The position numbers and the translations under genes were made by a program. From the NCBI RefSeq assembly GCF_011764565.1, contig NZ_AP022871.1, positions 6,200,320 to 6,264,319 on the forward strand: a DNA stretch of 64,000 nucleotides. The letters run 5' to 3'. Under the pieces are notes generated by a model. The model was not told the DNA's origin and did not search any database. It was given only the letters and a program-made list of their open reading frames with translations. Below are positions 26,904 through 34,811 of this stretch, one piece after another. Position 1 is the first letter of the stretch. The number at the start of each line of letters is the position of its first letter. Source of the stretch: Phytohabitans suffuscus. GTDB lineage: Bacteria > Actinomycetota > Actinomycetes > Mycobacteriales > Micromonosporaceae.

Positions 26904-27176
26904 TCAGCCCAGCTCGGCGATGTGCTCCTGGATCAGATCCTCGTCGGCGCCGGCCTCGATGAGCAGGTCGACCGCGACGATCGCGTACCAGTTGTCGGCC
27001 ATCGCGTGCGCGGCCGCGGCCCGCGCCAGCAGGTCGGGGTCGGACGACGTGGCGGCCAGCTCGGCCAGGGCGTCGGCGCGGGTCAGGCCCGGCCGGTAGC
27101 CGCCGGCGTGATCGTCGGCGATGCGGTGCAGCCGGTCGACGGTGGCCTGCCTGGTCTGGGTGCGGGTCTCGGGCAC
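26904..27176 (-). CDS. Conserved hypothetical protein
   Basis: 90 aa, helical, starting MPETRTQTRQATVDRLHRI. Repeated alternation of short helices (ALAELAATSSDPDLLARAAAAHA, then VDLLIEAGADEDLIQEHI) hints at a small solenoid or TPR-like fold. No function is recognised. It converges with the lipid kinase 7 bp away. Confidence 0.6.
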   Translation of the reverse strand: MPETRTQTRQATVDRLHRIADDHAGGYRPGLTRADALAELAATSSDPDLLARAAAAHAMADNWYAIVAVDLLIEAGADEDLIQEHIAELG

Positions 27177-27218
27177 CCGGCCACTCTATCGCACACGTGT
27201 TCGAACGGCTGTCCCGAC

Positions 27219-27490
27219 TCACCCGGGCAGCTCGGCCAGCCGGCGGCGGAGGTGGGCCAGCTGCGGCTCGGCCACCGCCACCGCGCGGTTGAGGCGGGCG
27301 ACCGGGTTGTCGCGCAGGGCGAGCAGCACGTCGTACCAGCAGATCACCGCGTCCCAGTTCGTCCCGGCGTAGCTGGGCGCGAGGGCGTGGCAGGCGGCGA
27401 TCGCGGCCTGCACCACGTACCCGTCCGGCCGGTCCGGGGTGCGGCGCAGCGCCCGGCCGACCAGCTCGACCCCCTCCTTCGGTGATCCGC
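27219..27490 (-). pseudogene. C-terminal remnant of an ECF42-type RNA polymerase sigma factor
   Basis: About 85 codons remain: YVVQAAIAACHALAPSYAGT, then DAVICWYDVLLALRDNPVAR and LNRAVAVAE, the hallmark C-terminal helical repeats of ECF42/SigJ-like sigma factors. The sigma-2 and sigma-4 regions are missing upstream, where the importer terminator begins. The tail after AVAE jumps to PQLAHLRRRLAELPG, suggesting an internal deletion too. It has no own start and is not expected to be functional. Confidence 0.75.
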
Positions 27491-27493
27491 GAA

Positions 27494-27517
27494 GGCGGGC
27501 CGCCGGCGCGGCCCGCC
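27494..27517 (-). terminator. Terminator of the RbsBAC-type operon
   Basis: A 10-bp perfect GC stem (27494-27503 with 27508-27517) and a 4-nt loop lie 19 bp past the permease stop. Confidence 0.7.
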
Positions 27518-27536
27518 CTCGGCGTGGAGGCGATGG

Positions 27537-28561
27537 CTAGTCCTGGGCCTTGCCGGAGGTGACGCGGGCGAGGATCAGGGCGACCAGGATGATGCCGCCG
27601 TAGATGGCCTGGATCCACTGGGCGGAGACGCCGCCCAGCGTGAGGATGTTGTTGATGAGGCCGAGCACGATCACGCCGCACAGCGCGCCGAAGAGCGTGC
27701 CCTTGCCGCCGTCCAGGCTGACGCCGCCGATGACCGCGGCGGCGAAGACCGTGAAGATCATGCCGTCGCCCTGGGCCGAGGCCACCGAGCCCAGGCGGCC
27801 GGTCATCAGCAGGCCGGCCAGGGCGGCGAGCAGGCCGCCGATCATCAGGACGATCCACACCACGCGGTCGGTGCGGATGCCGGCCGCGCGGGCGGCGTCG
27901 ACGTTGCCGCCGATGGCGTAGACGGCGCGGCCGTGGCGCAGGAAGCCCAGCGCCAGGATGCCCGCGGCGAAGAGGCCGCCGCAGATCCAGATCGACGCCG
28001 GCAGGCCAAGCCAGACGGCGTTGCCCAGGTACAGCACGGACTGCGGGATGTCGAAGAGGTTCTGGCCGCCGGTGATGCCGATCTGGAGTCCACGTAGGAC
28101 GATCAGCATGCCGAGCGTCACGATGAACGCGGACAGCTTGAAGCGCAGGATCAGCAGGCCGTTGAACGCCCCGATCGCGACGCCGGTCAGCAGGCAGAGC
28201 GGGATCGCCAGGGCGACCGGTACCTCGGTGCCGAGGCCGTTGCTGGCGGCCGGGATGACCAGCGCGACCGCGAGGGCCGGGCCAGGCCGATCGTGGACTC
28301 CAGCGACAGGTCGAACTTGCCCGCGATCAGGATGATCGCCTCGGCGAGCACCAGCAGGGAAAGCTCGGTCTGTTGCTGGAGGACGTTGGTGATGTTGGCC
28401 TTGGTGAGGAAGACCGGGTCGATGACGGCGCCCACGATGACCAGCAGCAGGATCGCCGGTACCAGGGCGAGATCCCGGAACCTGGCCAGCCGCACGCGGC
28501 GCGCGCCCGGCGCCGGGGGGACGACCGCCGGCGGCTTCGCCACGGTCTGCGACTCAGTCAC
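27537..28561 (-). CDS. RbsC-type sugar ABC transporter permease, one-base frameshift
   Basis: Membrane subunit of a monosaccharide importer of the BPD_transp_2 family. GTG 28561 overlaps the ATPase stop. The N-terminal part (DLALVPAILLLVIVGAVIDP, KFDLSLESTIGL) and the rest (SAFIVTLGMLIVLRGLQIGI, YAIGGNVDAARAAGIRTDRV) are in different frames. One G added at 28279-28281 on the + strand joins them into 341 aa with about ten hydrophobic segments, normal for the family. The break is of the homopolymer kind seen in seven other genes. It is the last gene of the operon. Confidence 0.88.
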
Positions 28562-30123
28562 TGTTCTCGTGCTCCTTCCAACGGCGCGCGGACGCCCTCC
28601 ACCGCCGCGATCAGGTCCGCGTCGGCCCAGCCGCGCGGCACCTCGCGGACCACCCGTCCGTGAAACATGACCAGCACCCGGTCGCACGAGCGCAGGTCGT
28701 CGAGCTCGTCGGAGACCACCAGCACGCCGGTGCCTCCGGTCGCGGCGGACGCCACCGCGCCGAGCAGGGACTCCTTGGAACGCACGTCGACACCCGCGGT
28801 CGGGTTGACCATGACGAGCGCCTTCGGGTCGTTGCTGAGCGCCCGGGCGAGCACGACCTTCTGCGCGTTGCCGCCGGACAGCGCGTTCACCGGCTGGTCC
28901 GGCCCCGCGGTCTTGATGTCGTAGGCGCCGATCATCCGCCGCGCCGCCGCGCGGCGGCGGGCGGGGGCGATGACGCCCGCCGGGCCGAGCTTTCCGGCGA
29001 TCGGCAGGGTCGCGTTCTCCGCCACGGACAGCAGGGGTACCAGGCCCTCGCGGTGCCGGTCCTGCGGCAGGTAGCCGAGTCCGGCGGCGAGCGCGGACGG
29101 TACGCTGCCGGGCCTGGGGCGGTTGCCGGCGACGGTGACCGTGCCGCCGTCCGCCTTGCGCAGCCCGGCGATCGTCTCGGCGAGCGCCACCTTGCCGCTG
29201 CTGCCCGAGCCGATCAGGCCGACCATCTCGCCCGCGCGCACCGTGAGGTCGACGTCCTCGTAGAAGCCGGCCAGCCGCAGCCCGCCGACGGACAGCACCG
29301 CCGGGGCGTCGCCGACCGGCGCCCGCGCGGCGCCCGAGGAGAGCAGCGGGCCGGCGTCACCGGTCATCGCGCTGACCAGCTCGTCGTGCGGCAGGTCGGT
29401 GACCGGCGCGGTGAGCACGTGCCGCGCGTCGCGGAAGACCGTGACGGTCTGGCACACCTCGTACACCTCCTGGAGGTGGTGCGAGATGAACATGAACGTC
29501 ACGCCGCTGTCGCGCAGCTGCCGCATCCGGTCGAAGAGCCGCTCGATCGCCGCCGCGTCGAGCTGCGCGGTGGGCTCGTCGAGGATGATGAACCGCGCCC
29601 CGAACGAGAGCGCCCGCGCGATCTCCACCAGCTGCCGCTGCTCCACCGTCAGCTCCCCGGCCACCCGCGCCGGGTCGACGTCCACGCCGTACCCGTCGAG
29701 CAGGCCGGACGCGCGGCGCCGCAGCGACCGCCAGTTGATCAGCCCACCGCCCTGCCGGTTGAGGTACAGGTTCTCCGCGACGGTGAGCGTCGGGATGATG
29801 GTGGACTTCTGGTAGACGCAGGCGACCAGCCGCCGCCAGGCGTCGCGGTCGGACAGCGCCGGGGCCGGCTCGCCGGCGAAGCGCACCTCGCCCGAGTCGG
29901 CCCGCTGCAGCCCGGTCAGGATCGAGACCAGTGTGGACTTGCCGGCGCCGTTGCGCCCGACGAGCGCGTGCGTCTCGCCGGGCGCGACGGCGATGCCGGC
30001 CTCCAGCAGCGCGGTGGTCGCGCCGTACCGCTTGGTGATGTCACTCGCCGCCACGGCCGGGAGGGGGGTTCCGGCCGTGGCGGCGGTGGTTGGTGCGGGT
30101 GTACCCGCGCCGGAAGAGGTCAT
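28558..30123 (-). CDS. RbsA-type sugar ABC transporter ATPase
   Basis: 521-aa duplicated ATP-binding protein. The first domain has Walker A GRNGAGKSTL and Walker B ARFIILDEPTAQLD with GELTVEQRQLVEIA. The second has a degenerate Walker A GSGSSGKVAL, the ABC signature LSGGNAQKVVLAR and MVNPTAGVDVRSKE. One active and one altered site is usual in RbsA/XylG-type proteins. ATG 30123 overlaps the binding-protein stop (ATGA) and its stop overlaps the permease start (GTGA). With these partners it imports a monosaccharide; the sugar is not identifiable from sequence alone. Confidence 0.93.
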   Translation of the reverse strand: MTSSGAGTPAPTTAATAGTPLPAVAASDITKRYGATTALLEAGIAVAPGETHALVGRNGAGKSTLVSILTGLQRADSGEVRFAGEPAPALSDRDAWRRLVACVYQKSTIIPTLTVAENLYLNRQGGGLINWRSLRRRASGLLDGYGVDVDPARVAGELTVEQRQLVEIARALSFGARFIILDEPTAQLDAAAIERLFDRMRQLRDSGVTFMFISHHLQEVYEVCQTVTVFRDARHVLTAPVTDLPHDELVSAMTGDAGPLLSSGAARAPVGDAPAVLSVGGLRLAGFYEDVDLTVRAGEMVGLIGSGSSGKVALAETIAGLRKADGGTVTVAGNRPRPGSVPSALAAGLGYLPQDRHREGLVPLLSVAENATLPIAGKLGPAGVIAPARRRAAARRMIGAYDIKTAGPDQPVNALSGGNAQKVVLARALSNDPKALVMVNPTAGVDVRSKESLLGAVASAATGGTGVLVVSDELDDLRSCDRVLVMFHGRVVREVPRGWADADLIAAVEGVRAPLEGAREQ

Positions 30124-31175
30124 CACTTGCCGATCTGGTTGCCCCAGAGGGCCTGGTCGTCCACGTTCTCCTTGGTGACCAGCGGCGCGGGCAGCTGGTC
30201 CTCCAGCGTGCCGTTGCCCACGTCGATGATGGTGCTGCCGTGGTCGGTCGGGCCGGGCTGGAACGTCCTGCCCTCGACCGCGGCCTTGGCGTAGAAGAGC
30301 GCGTACTTGGCGTACAGGTCGGCGGGCTGGGAGACGGTCGCGTCGATCTCGCCCTTGCGGATCGCCTCGAACTCCTGCGGGATGCCGTCGTTGGAGACGA
30401 TGAAGATGTGCTTCGGGTCCTCCGGCGGCACGAGCAGGTTCTTCGACTTGAGCACCTGCAGCGTCGGGGCGAGGAAGACGCCGCCGGCCTGCATGTAGAT
30501 GCCCTTGATGTCGGGGTGCTGGGCGAGCCGGGTCTGCAGCGCCGCCGCGGCCTTGGTGCCCTCCCACTCGGTGGGCTCCTCGAAGACCGTGATCCCGGGG
30601 TACTTGCTCTTCATGCACTCGATGAACGCCTCGGAGCGGTCGCGGCCGTTGACGGAGGAGAGCGAGCCCTGGAACTCGATCACCTTGCCCGTGCCGCCCA
30701 GCTTCTCGCCGAGGAAGTCGCAGGCCTTCTGCCCGTACGCCCGGTTGTCCGCGCGCACCACCATGAAGACCTTGCCCTTGTCGGGGCGGGTGTCGACGGT
30801 GACCACCGGGATCTTCTTCGACTCCAGCGTGCTGAGCGTGGTGGCGATGGCGCCGGTGTCCTGCGGGGCCATCACGATCGCCTTGGCGCCCTGGCTCTGC
30901 AGCGCCTGCGCGTTGGCGACGAGCTTGGCCACGTCGTTCTGCGAGTTGGTCGGCGTCATCAGGTCGATGCCGAGCTCGGTGGCGAACTGGGGCACGTACT
31001 TGGCGTACGAGTTCCAGAAGTCCGAGTCCGCGCGCGGCAGGTCGAGGCCGATCTGGCCGCTGCCCGAGCCGCCGCCCGTGCTTCCGGTGCCGGCGTCGTC
31101 GCCGCACGCGGTCATGCCGGCCACGAGCGCCGCGGCCATCGCGGCGGCCGCGGCTGGTCTGCTGATATGTCTCAT
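30123..31175 (-). CDS. RbsB-type sugar-binding lipoprotein
   Basis: 350-aa extracellular substrate-binding protein of the LacI/RbsB periplasmic fold. ATG 31175 starts MRHISRPAAAAAMAAALVAG and the lipobox is GMTAC, with a Gly/Ser-rich tether. SD GAGGG lies 7 bases before the start. Typical fold marks are LGIDLMTPTNSQNDVAK, AIVMAPQDTGAIATTL, DNRAYGQKACDFLGEKLGG and DIKGIYMQAGGV. It heads a BAC operon. Two operator-like sites in the 328-bp upstream region match those before the GH95-like gene, so the imported sugar may be the product of that enzyme, for example L-fucose, L-galactose or L-rhamnose (inference). Confidence 0.9.
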   Translation of the reverse strand: MRHISRPAAAAAMAAALVAGMTACGDDAGTGSTGGGSGSGQIGLDLPRADSDFWNSYAKYVPQFATELGIDLMTPTNSQNDVAKLVANAQALQSQGAKAIVMAPQDTGAIATTLSTLESKKIPVVTVDTRPDKGKVFMVVRADNRAYGQKACDFLGEKLGGTGKVIEFQGSLSSVNGRDRSEAFIECMKSKYPGITVFEEPTEWEGTKAAAALQTRLAQHPDIKGIYMQAGGVFLAPTLQVLKSKNLLVPPEDPKHIFIVSNDGIPQEFEAIRKGEIDATVSQPADLYAKYALFYAKAAVEGRTFQPGPTDHGSTIIDVGNGTLEDQLPAPLVTKENVDDQALWGNQIGK

Positions 31176-31249
31176 CGATGCCCTCGATTCAGGTGGGGTG
31201 TCGCGGGCGTTGACGGGTGGGAGCGGGTGCCGCCGGCCAGGACCAGCAT

Positions 31250-31336
31250 GCATCCGATGTTTGTCGTGAGGTTACGGCCGACGTCGCCCGGAAACAAGAC
31301 CATCCCGGGCAGTCAACCCCAAGAACATCGGATGTT
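31250..31336. promoter_or_regulatory. Operator pair upstream of the sugar importer
   Basis: A near-perfect palindrome AACATCGGATGTT (31324-31336) and a second copy GCATCCGATGTTTG (31250-31263) bracket a TTGACT element (minus strand, 31311-31316). The arrangement of two sites about 70 bp apart fits a LacI- or DeoR-type repressor that is not encoded in this window. The rest of the 328-bp gap (31176-31503) shows only a terminator at 31455. Confidence 0.55.
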
Positions 31337-31454
31337 TCGGTTTCTCGCGATACCCGGGGGCGAGCCTTTCGCTCGAAAGGGAACAAGTACGGCAAAGATC
31401 GGAGGTATTTTCGCTCAGATCCTCGAGTTTTTCCAGAGGTCGGCGCCGGACCTG

Positions 31455-31490
31455 CGGAGGGCGCCTCCCCGGCCGGGAAGGCGCCCTCCG
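31455..31490 (-). terminator. Terminator of the first sorbosone-dehydrogenase-like gene
   Basis: A perfect 12-bp stem (31455-31466 with 31479-31490) and a 12-nt loop lie 14 bp past the stop codon. Confidence 0.7.
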
Positions 31491-31503
31491 GTGAACCGAC
31501 TTC

Positions 31504-34335
31504 CTAGCCCGTGACCAGGTCGAACTTCTCCCATGCGCCGATGGCCGCGCGGTTGGCGACCAGCGGGGCGGCGCCCGCGTTCTCGGCGACCACGTACATG
31601 TTGTTGACGTTCGCCCGCAGGCTCTCCGTCCCGTCCGGGTTGCTGATCAGCGTGAACGTCTCCCACGGCCCGGCCGCGGCGCGGTTGGCGACGAGCGGGC
31701 TGGCGCCGGCGTTGTCCGCGCAGACGTAGAGGCCGTTCGCCCGGGACCGCAGCGCCACGTTCGCGCCGCCGAGGCTGACCATGTCGAACCGCTCCCACAG
31801 GCCCACCGCCGCCCGGTTGGCGATGAGCGGCTGGGCGCCGGCGTCGGCGGCGCTGACGTACTGGTTGTTGGCCAGCGCGCGCAGGCTCACCAGCGTGCCC
31901 CCGCCCCCGCCGCCGGTGTCGAGCGTGAACGAGTCCAGGTCGAACAGGTTGCCCGCGCCGCCCTTGAAGACCAGGTACAGCGCGGTCGCCGCCGCCGGGC
32001 CCGCGTTCAGGCTCGCCGAGACGTTGGTGAACGCCTCCCAACCGCCCGTCACGGGTACGGCGACGCTGCCCAGCAGCGTGCCGGTGGGCGAGCCGGTGCG
32101 CACCTCGATCGTGCCGCCCACGGTGGCCGACGCGACCCGGGCGGTGATCCCGTTGACGTTCGACAGGTTGTACGGCGTGTACGAGATCCAGTCGTTGTTG
32201 TCGATGTGGCCGGCGGTGCGTCCACCCTCGGCCGCCGCGTGGCTGACCAGCTCGACGCCGCCGGACTGGGTGGTGAAGTGCTCGCCCTGCCGGTGCCGCG
32301 GTTGCAGCGTGCGGAGGCTGTGCGAGGTCAGGCCGCCGCGGTCGGTGTACGCCGCGTCGAAGACCCCGTAGATGTTGGCCGCCGCGTCGTGCTCACCGTC
32401 GACCGGGATCGTGATCTGCCCGGTGCAGCCGGTCGAGGAGGTGATCTGGTGCGCGTGGCTGTCGTGGCCGAGCAGGTACGTGACCGTCACCCGCGAGCAG
32501 TCGATCGCGCCGTCCTCGGGATCGGTGACCGACACCTGGAACGGCACCGTGTCGCCGAAGTCGAACAGCCGCCCGTCGCCCGGCGAGGTGAGCGTGACCG
32601 TCGGCGCGGTGTTGCCCACGCTGACCACCAGGCTGGCGGTGCCGCTCAGCCCGGTCGGGTCGGTGACCCGCAGCGTCGGCGTGTACGTGCCGTTCGCGGT
32701 GTACGTCTTCGTCGGGTTGGCCGCCGTCGACGTGGTGCCGTCGCCGAACGTCCACAGGTAGCTCAGCGCCCCGCCCTCCGGGTCGGACGAGCCGGCCGAG
32801 GAGAAGCTGACCGTCAGCGGCGCCGGGCCGGAGAGGCGGTTGGCGTTGGCCACGGCGATCGGGCTGCGGTTGCCGCCGCCGATGTACTCCACCCGGACCA
32901 GGGCCTGGTTGTTGGAGCCGGTGCCGTAGTCGAGCACGTACAGCGCGCCGTCCGGCCCGAACGCCATGTCCATGACCTGCGTGCCGGTCCACGGGAAGTT
33001 CGAGATCTCGCCGCGGGAGCCGTCCGCGTTCACGCCGATCGCCTTGATCCAGCGGCGGCCGTACTCGCCGGCGAAGAACTGCCCGTTGAGCGCCGGGGGG
33101 AACTTGACCGGCGAGCTGAGGTTGGCGTCGTACCGGTAGACCGGGCCGCCCATCGGCGACTCCGAGCCGCTGCCGAACTCGGGCGGGGAGCCGGCGTCGC
33201 CGTACTTGATCCAGGCGCCTCGCGCCGGCGGGAGCGTGGTCTGGCCGGTGTTGCGGAACGAGTTGTTGGTCGGCCCGCCGGCGCAGTTGTACTTCGGACC
33301 GGTCGAGCCGGTGGCGAAGTTCCACTCGTTGTACGTCTCGCCGGTGCTGTTCGACCCCGTGCAGTACGGCCAGCCGTAGTTGCCCGCCGACGTGACCCGG
33401 TCGAACTCGACCTGGCCGCCCGGCCCGCGGTTCGCGTCGGTGACGCCCGCGTCCGGCCCGTAGTCGCCGACGTAGACGGCACCGGTCGCCTTGTCGACGC
33501 TCATCCGGAACGGGTTGCGGAAGCCCATCGCGTAGATCTCCGGCCGGGTGTTCGCCGTGCCCTGGGGGAAGAGGTTGCCGGACGGGATCGAGTACGTGCC
33601 GTCCGCGTTCACCCTGATCCGCAGGATCTTGCCGCGCAGGTCGTTGGTGTTGCCGGAGGAGCGCTGCGCGTCGTACTGCGGGTTGCGGTTGGTCCGCTCG
33701 TCGATCGGCGAGTAGCCGGCCGACTCGAACGGGTTGGTGTCGTCCCCTGTGGACAGGTACAGGTTGCCGGCCGCGTCGAAGTCGATGTCGCCGCCGACGT
33801 GGCAGCACATGCCGCGGTCGTTGGCCACCTGGAGCACGATCCGCTCGCTCGCCAGGTTGAGCGTGTTGTCGGTGTCGAGCGTGAAGCGGGACAGCCGCAG
33901 GTGCCCCTTCCACGCCGCCCACGTCGAGTCGGTGCCGGTCGCGGGCGCGTCGCCGGACGGCGTGGTGAGGGTCGGCGAGTAGTAGAGGTAGACGAAGCGG
34001 TTGCTGGCGAAGTTCGGGTCGACGGCGACGCCCTGCAGCCCCTCCTCGTCGTGCGTGTACACGGGGAGCCGGCCGGCGACCCTGGTGTTGCCGGCCACGT
34101 CGGTCACCCGCACCGTGCCGTCGCGCGCGGTGTGGACCACCGAGCGGTTCGGCATGACCGCGAGCGACATCGCCTCGCCGAGCTCGGCGCCACCGGTGGC
34201 GAGCACCACCGTCTGGTAGTCCGAGGCGGGGATGACGATCGCCTCGGCGGGTGCGCCGGCGAGCACCGGGACGGTGGCGCCGACGAGGGCCGCCGCGAGC
34301 AGCCCCGCAGCTCTTCTTCGCGCTCTTCTTCCCAT
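31504..34335 (-). CDS. Secreted GSDH-type sugar dehydrogenase with PKD, CBM6 and beta-trefoil domains
   Basis: 943-aa exported enzyme. A signal peptide (about 1-32) precedes a glucose/sorbosone dehydrogenase beta-propeller (about 45-480; EEGLQGVAVDPNFASNRF, DLRGKILRI, FRNPFRMSVD), which in relatives binds PQQ and oxidises aldoses extracellularly. Then come a PKD domain (about 485-575, SFSSAGSSDPEGG), a CBM6-like module (about 685-790, DNNDWISYTPYNL) and a C-terminal fascin-like trefoil of three repeats, each with Y-V and PLVANRAAxGxWE (about 812-943). The same trefoil ends the GH95-like protein. Start ATG 34335 is followed by an Arg-rich n-region. Actual PQQ use and substrate are inferred. 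Confidence 0.88.
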   Translation of the reverse strand: MGRRARRRAAGLLAAALVGATVPVLAGAPAEAIVIPASDYQTVVLATGGAELGEAMSLAVMPNRSVVHTARDGTVRVTDVAGNTRVAGRLPVYTHDEEGLQGVAVDPNFASNRFVYLYYSPTLTTPSGDAPATGTDSTWAAWKGHLRLSRFTLDTDNTLNLASERIVLQVANDRGMCCHVGGDIDFDAAGNLYLSTGDDTNPFESAGYSPIDERTNRNPQYDAQRSSGNTNDLRGKILRIRVNADGTYSIPSGNLFPQGTANTRPEIYAMGFRNPFRMSVDKATGAVYVGDYGPDAGVTDANRGPGGQVEFDRVTSAGNYGWPYCTGSNSTGETYNEWNFATGSTGPKYNCAGGPTNNSFRNTGQTTLPPARGAWIKYGDAGSPPEFGSGSESPMGGPVYRYDANLSSPVKFPPALNGQFFAGEYGRRWIKAIGVNADGSRGEISNFPWTGTQVMDMAFGPDGALYVLDYGTGSNNQALVRVEYIGGGNRSPIAVANANRLSGPAPLTVSFSSAGSSDPEGGALSYLWTFGDGTTSTAANPTKTYTANGTYTPTLRVTDPTGLSGTASLVVSVGNTAPTVTLTSPGDGRLFDFGDTVPFQVSVTDPEDGAIDCSRVTVTYLLGHDSHAHQITSSTGCTGQITIPVDGEHDAAANIYGVFDAAYTDRGGLTSHSLRTLQPRHRQGEHFTTQSGGVELVSHAAAEGGRTAGHIDNNDWISYTPYNLSNVNGITARVASATVGGTIEVRTGSPTGTLLGSVAVPVTGGWEAFTNVSASLNAGPAAATALYLVFKGGAGNLFDLDSFTLDTGGGGGGTLVSLRALANNQYVSAADAGAQPLIANRAAVGLWERFDMVSLGGANVALRSRANGLYVCADNAGASPLVANRAAAGPWETFTLISNPDGTESLRANVNNMYVVAENAGAAPLVANRAAIGAWEKFDLVTG

Positions 34336-34363
34336 CGTCGTGGGGTCCTTCCAGGAGGTGGAA

Positions 34364-34394
34364 AGGCCCCGGCGCGCGCCGCGCGCCGGGGCCT
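34364..34394 (-). terminator. Strong terminator hairpin
   Basis: A perfect 14-bp stem (34364-34377 with 34381-34394) with a 3-nt loop follows the 91-aa gene by 10 bp and precedes the 31.5-34.3 kb gene. Confidence 0.8.
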
Positions 34395-34404
34395 GGTCAG
34401 GGGG

Positions 34405-34680
34405 TCAGGTGCCGTAGGCGTTGAGGTCCCGCAGCGAGTAGCCCCACTGGGTGGCCCGCTGGGTGCCGAGCACGCGCAGGTACCGGCCGGTGCCGCTCGC
34501 CGCCACGTCGTCCGTGCCGCCGTCGCCCGTGGTGGTCGAGTAGGCGCTGGTCCAGGTGTTGCCGTCCGGGTCCGGCCCCTTGAAGCCGTACACGCCGCCG
34601 GTGGTGGAGAGCTGCGCCGGTGCGGTGACGGCGACGCCGGCGACGAGTGCGAGCAGCGCGGTGAGCGCTCTGATGCGCAT
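34405..34680 (-). CDS. Short secreted protein, remnant of a discoidin/CBM32 protein
   Basis: 91 aa: signal peptide MRIRALTALLALVAGVAVTA followed directly by about 65 residues whose end, YLRVLGTQRATQWGYSLRDL plus NAYG, is the last strand of an F5/8 type C (CBM32) domain. The first two thirds of that domain and any catalytic part are missing. It looks like an internal deletion that fused a signal peptide to a domain tail. ATG 34680 has an SD (GGAG). It lies between two dehydrogenase genes and ends in a strong terminator. It may be expressed but is unlikely to fold as a full lectin domain. Confidence 0.6.
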   Translation of the reverse strand: MRIRALTALLALVAGVAVTAPAQLSTTGGVYGFKGPDPDGNTWTSAYSTTTGDGGTDDVAASGTGRYLRVLGTQRATQWGYSLRDLNAYGT

Positions 34681-34752
34681 GGGAGCTCCTTGCGGGGAAG
34701 CGGGCGTGGGGGTCCGCCGTGCCATTGAGCGGACCCCCACGGCTCATCCACA

Positions 34753-34806
34753 CCGGATCAGGTCGAAGTACCGGACCAGGTCGAAGTACCGGACCAGGTT
34801 GAAACA
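34753..34806. repeat. Three tandem copies of an 18-bp unit just after a stop codon
   Basis: CCGGACCAGGTCGAAGTA is repeated at 34753-34770, 34771-34788 and 34789-34806 with few changes, plus a partial fourth copy reaching the stop codon of the next gene at 34812. It lies in the 3' untranslated region. Confidence 0.8.
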
Positions 34807-34811
34807 CCGGG

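Noticed and set aside
34405..34740. Upstream start MGVRSMARRTPTPA for the short CBM32 remnant
   Set aside because: The later ATG 34680 gives a clean signal peptide and has an SD; the extension overlaps the tandem-repeat side and has none.
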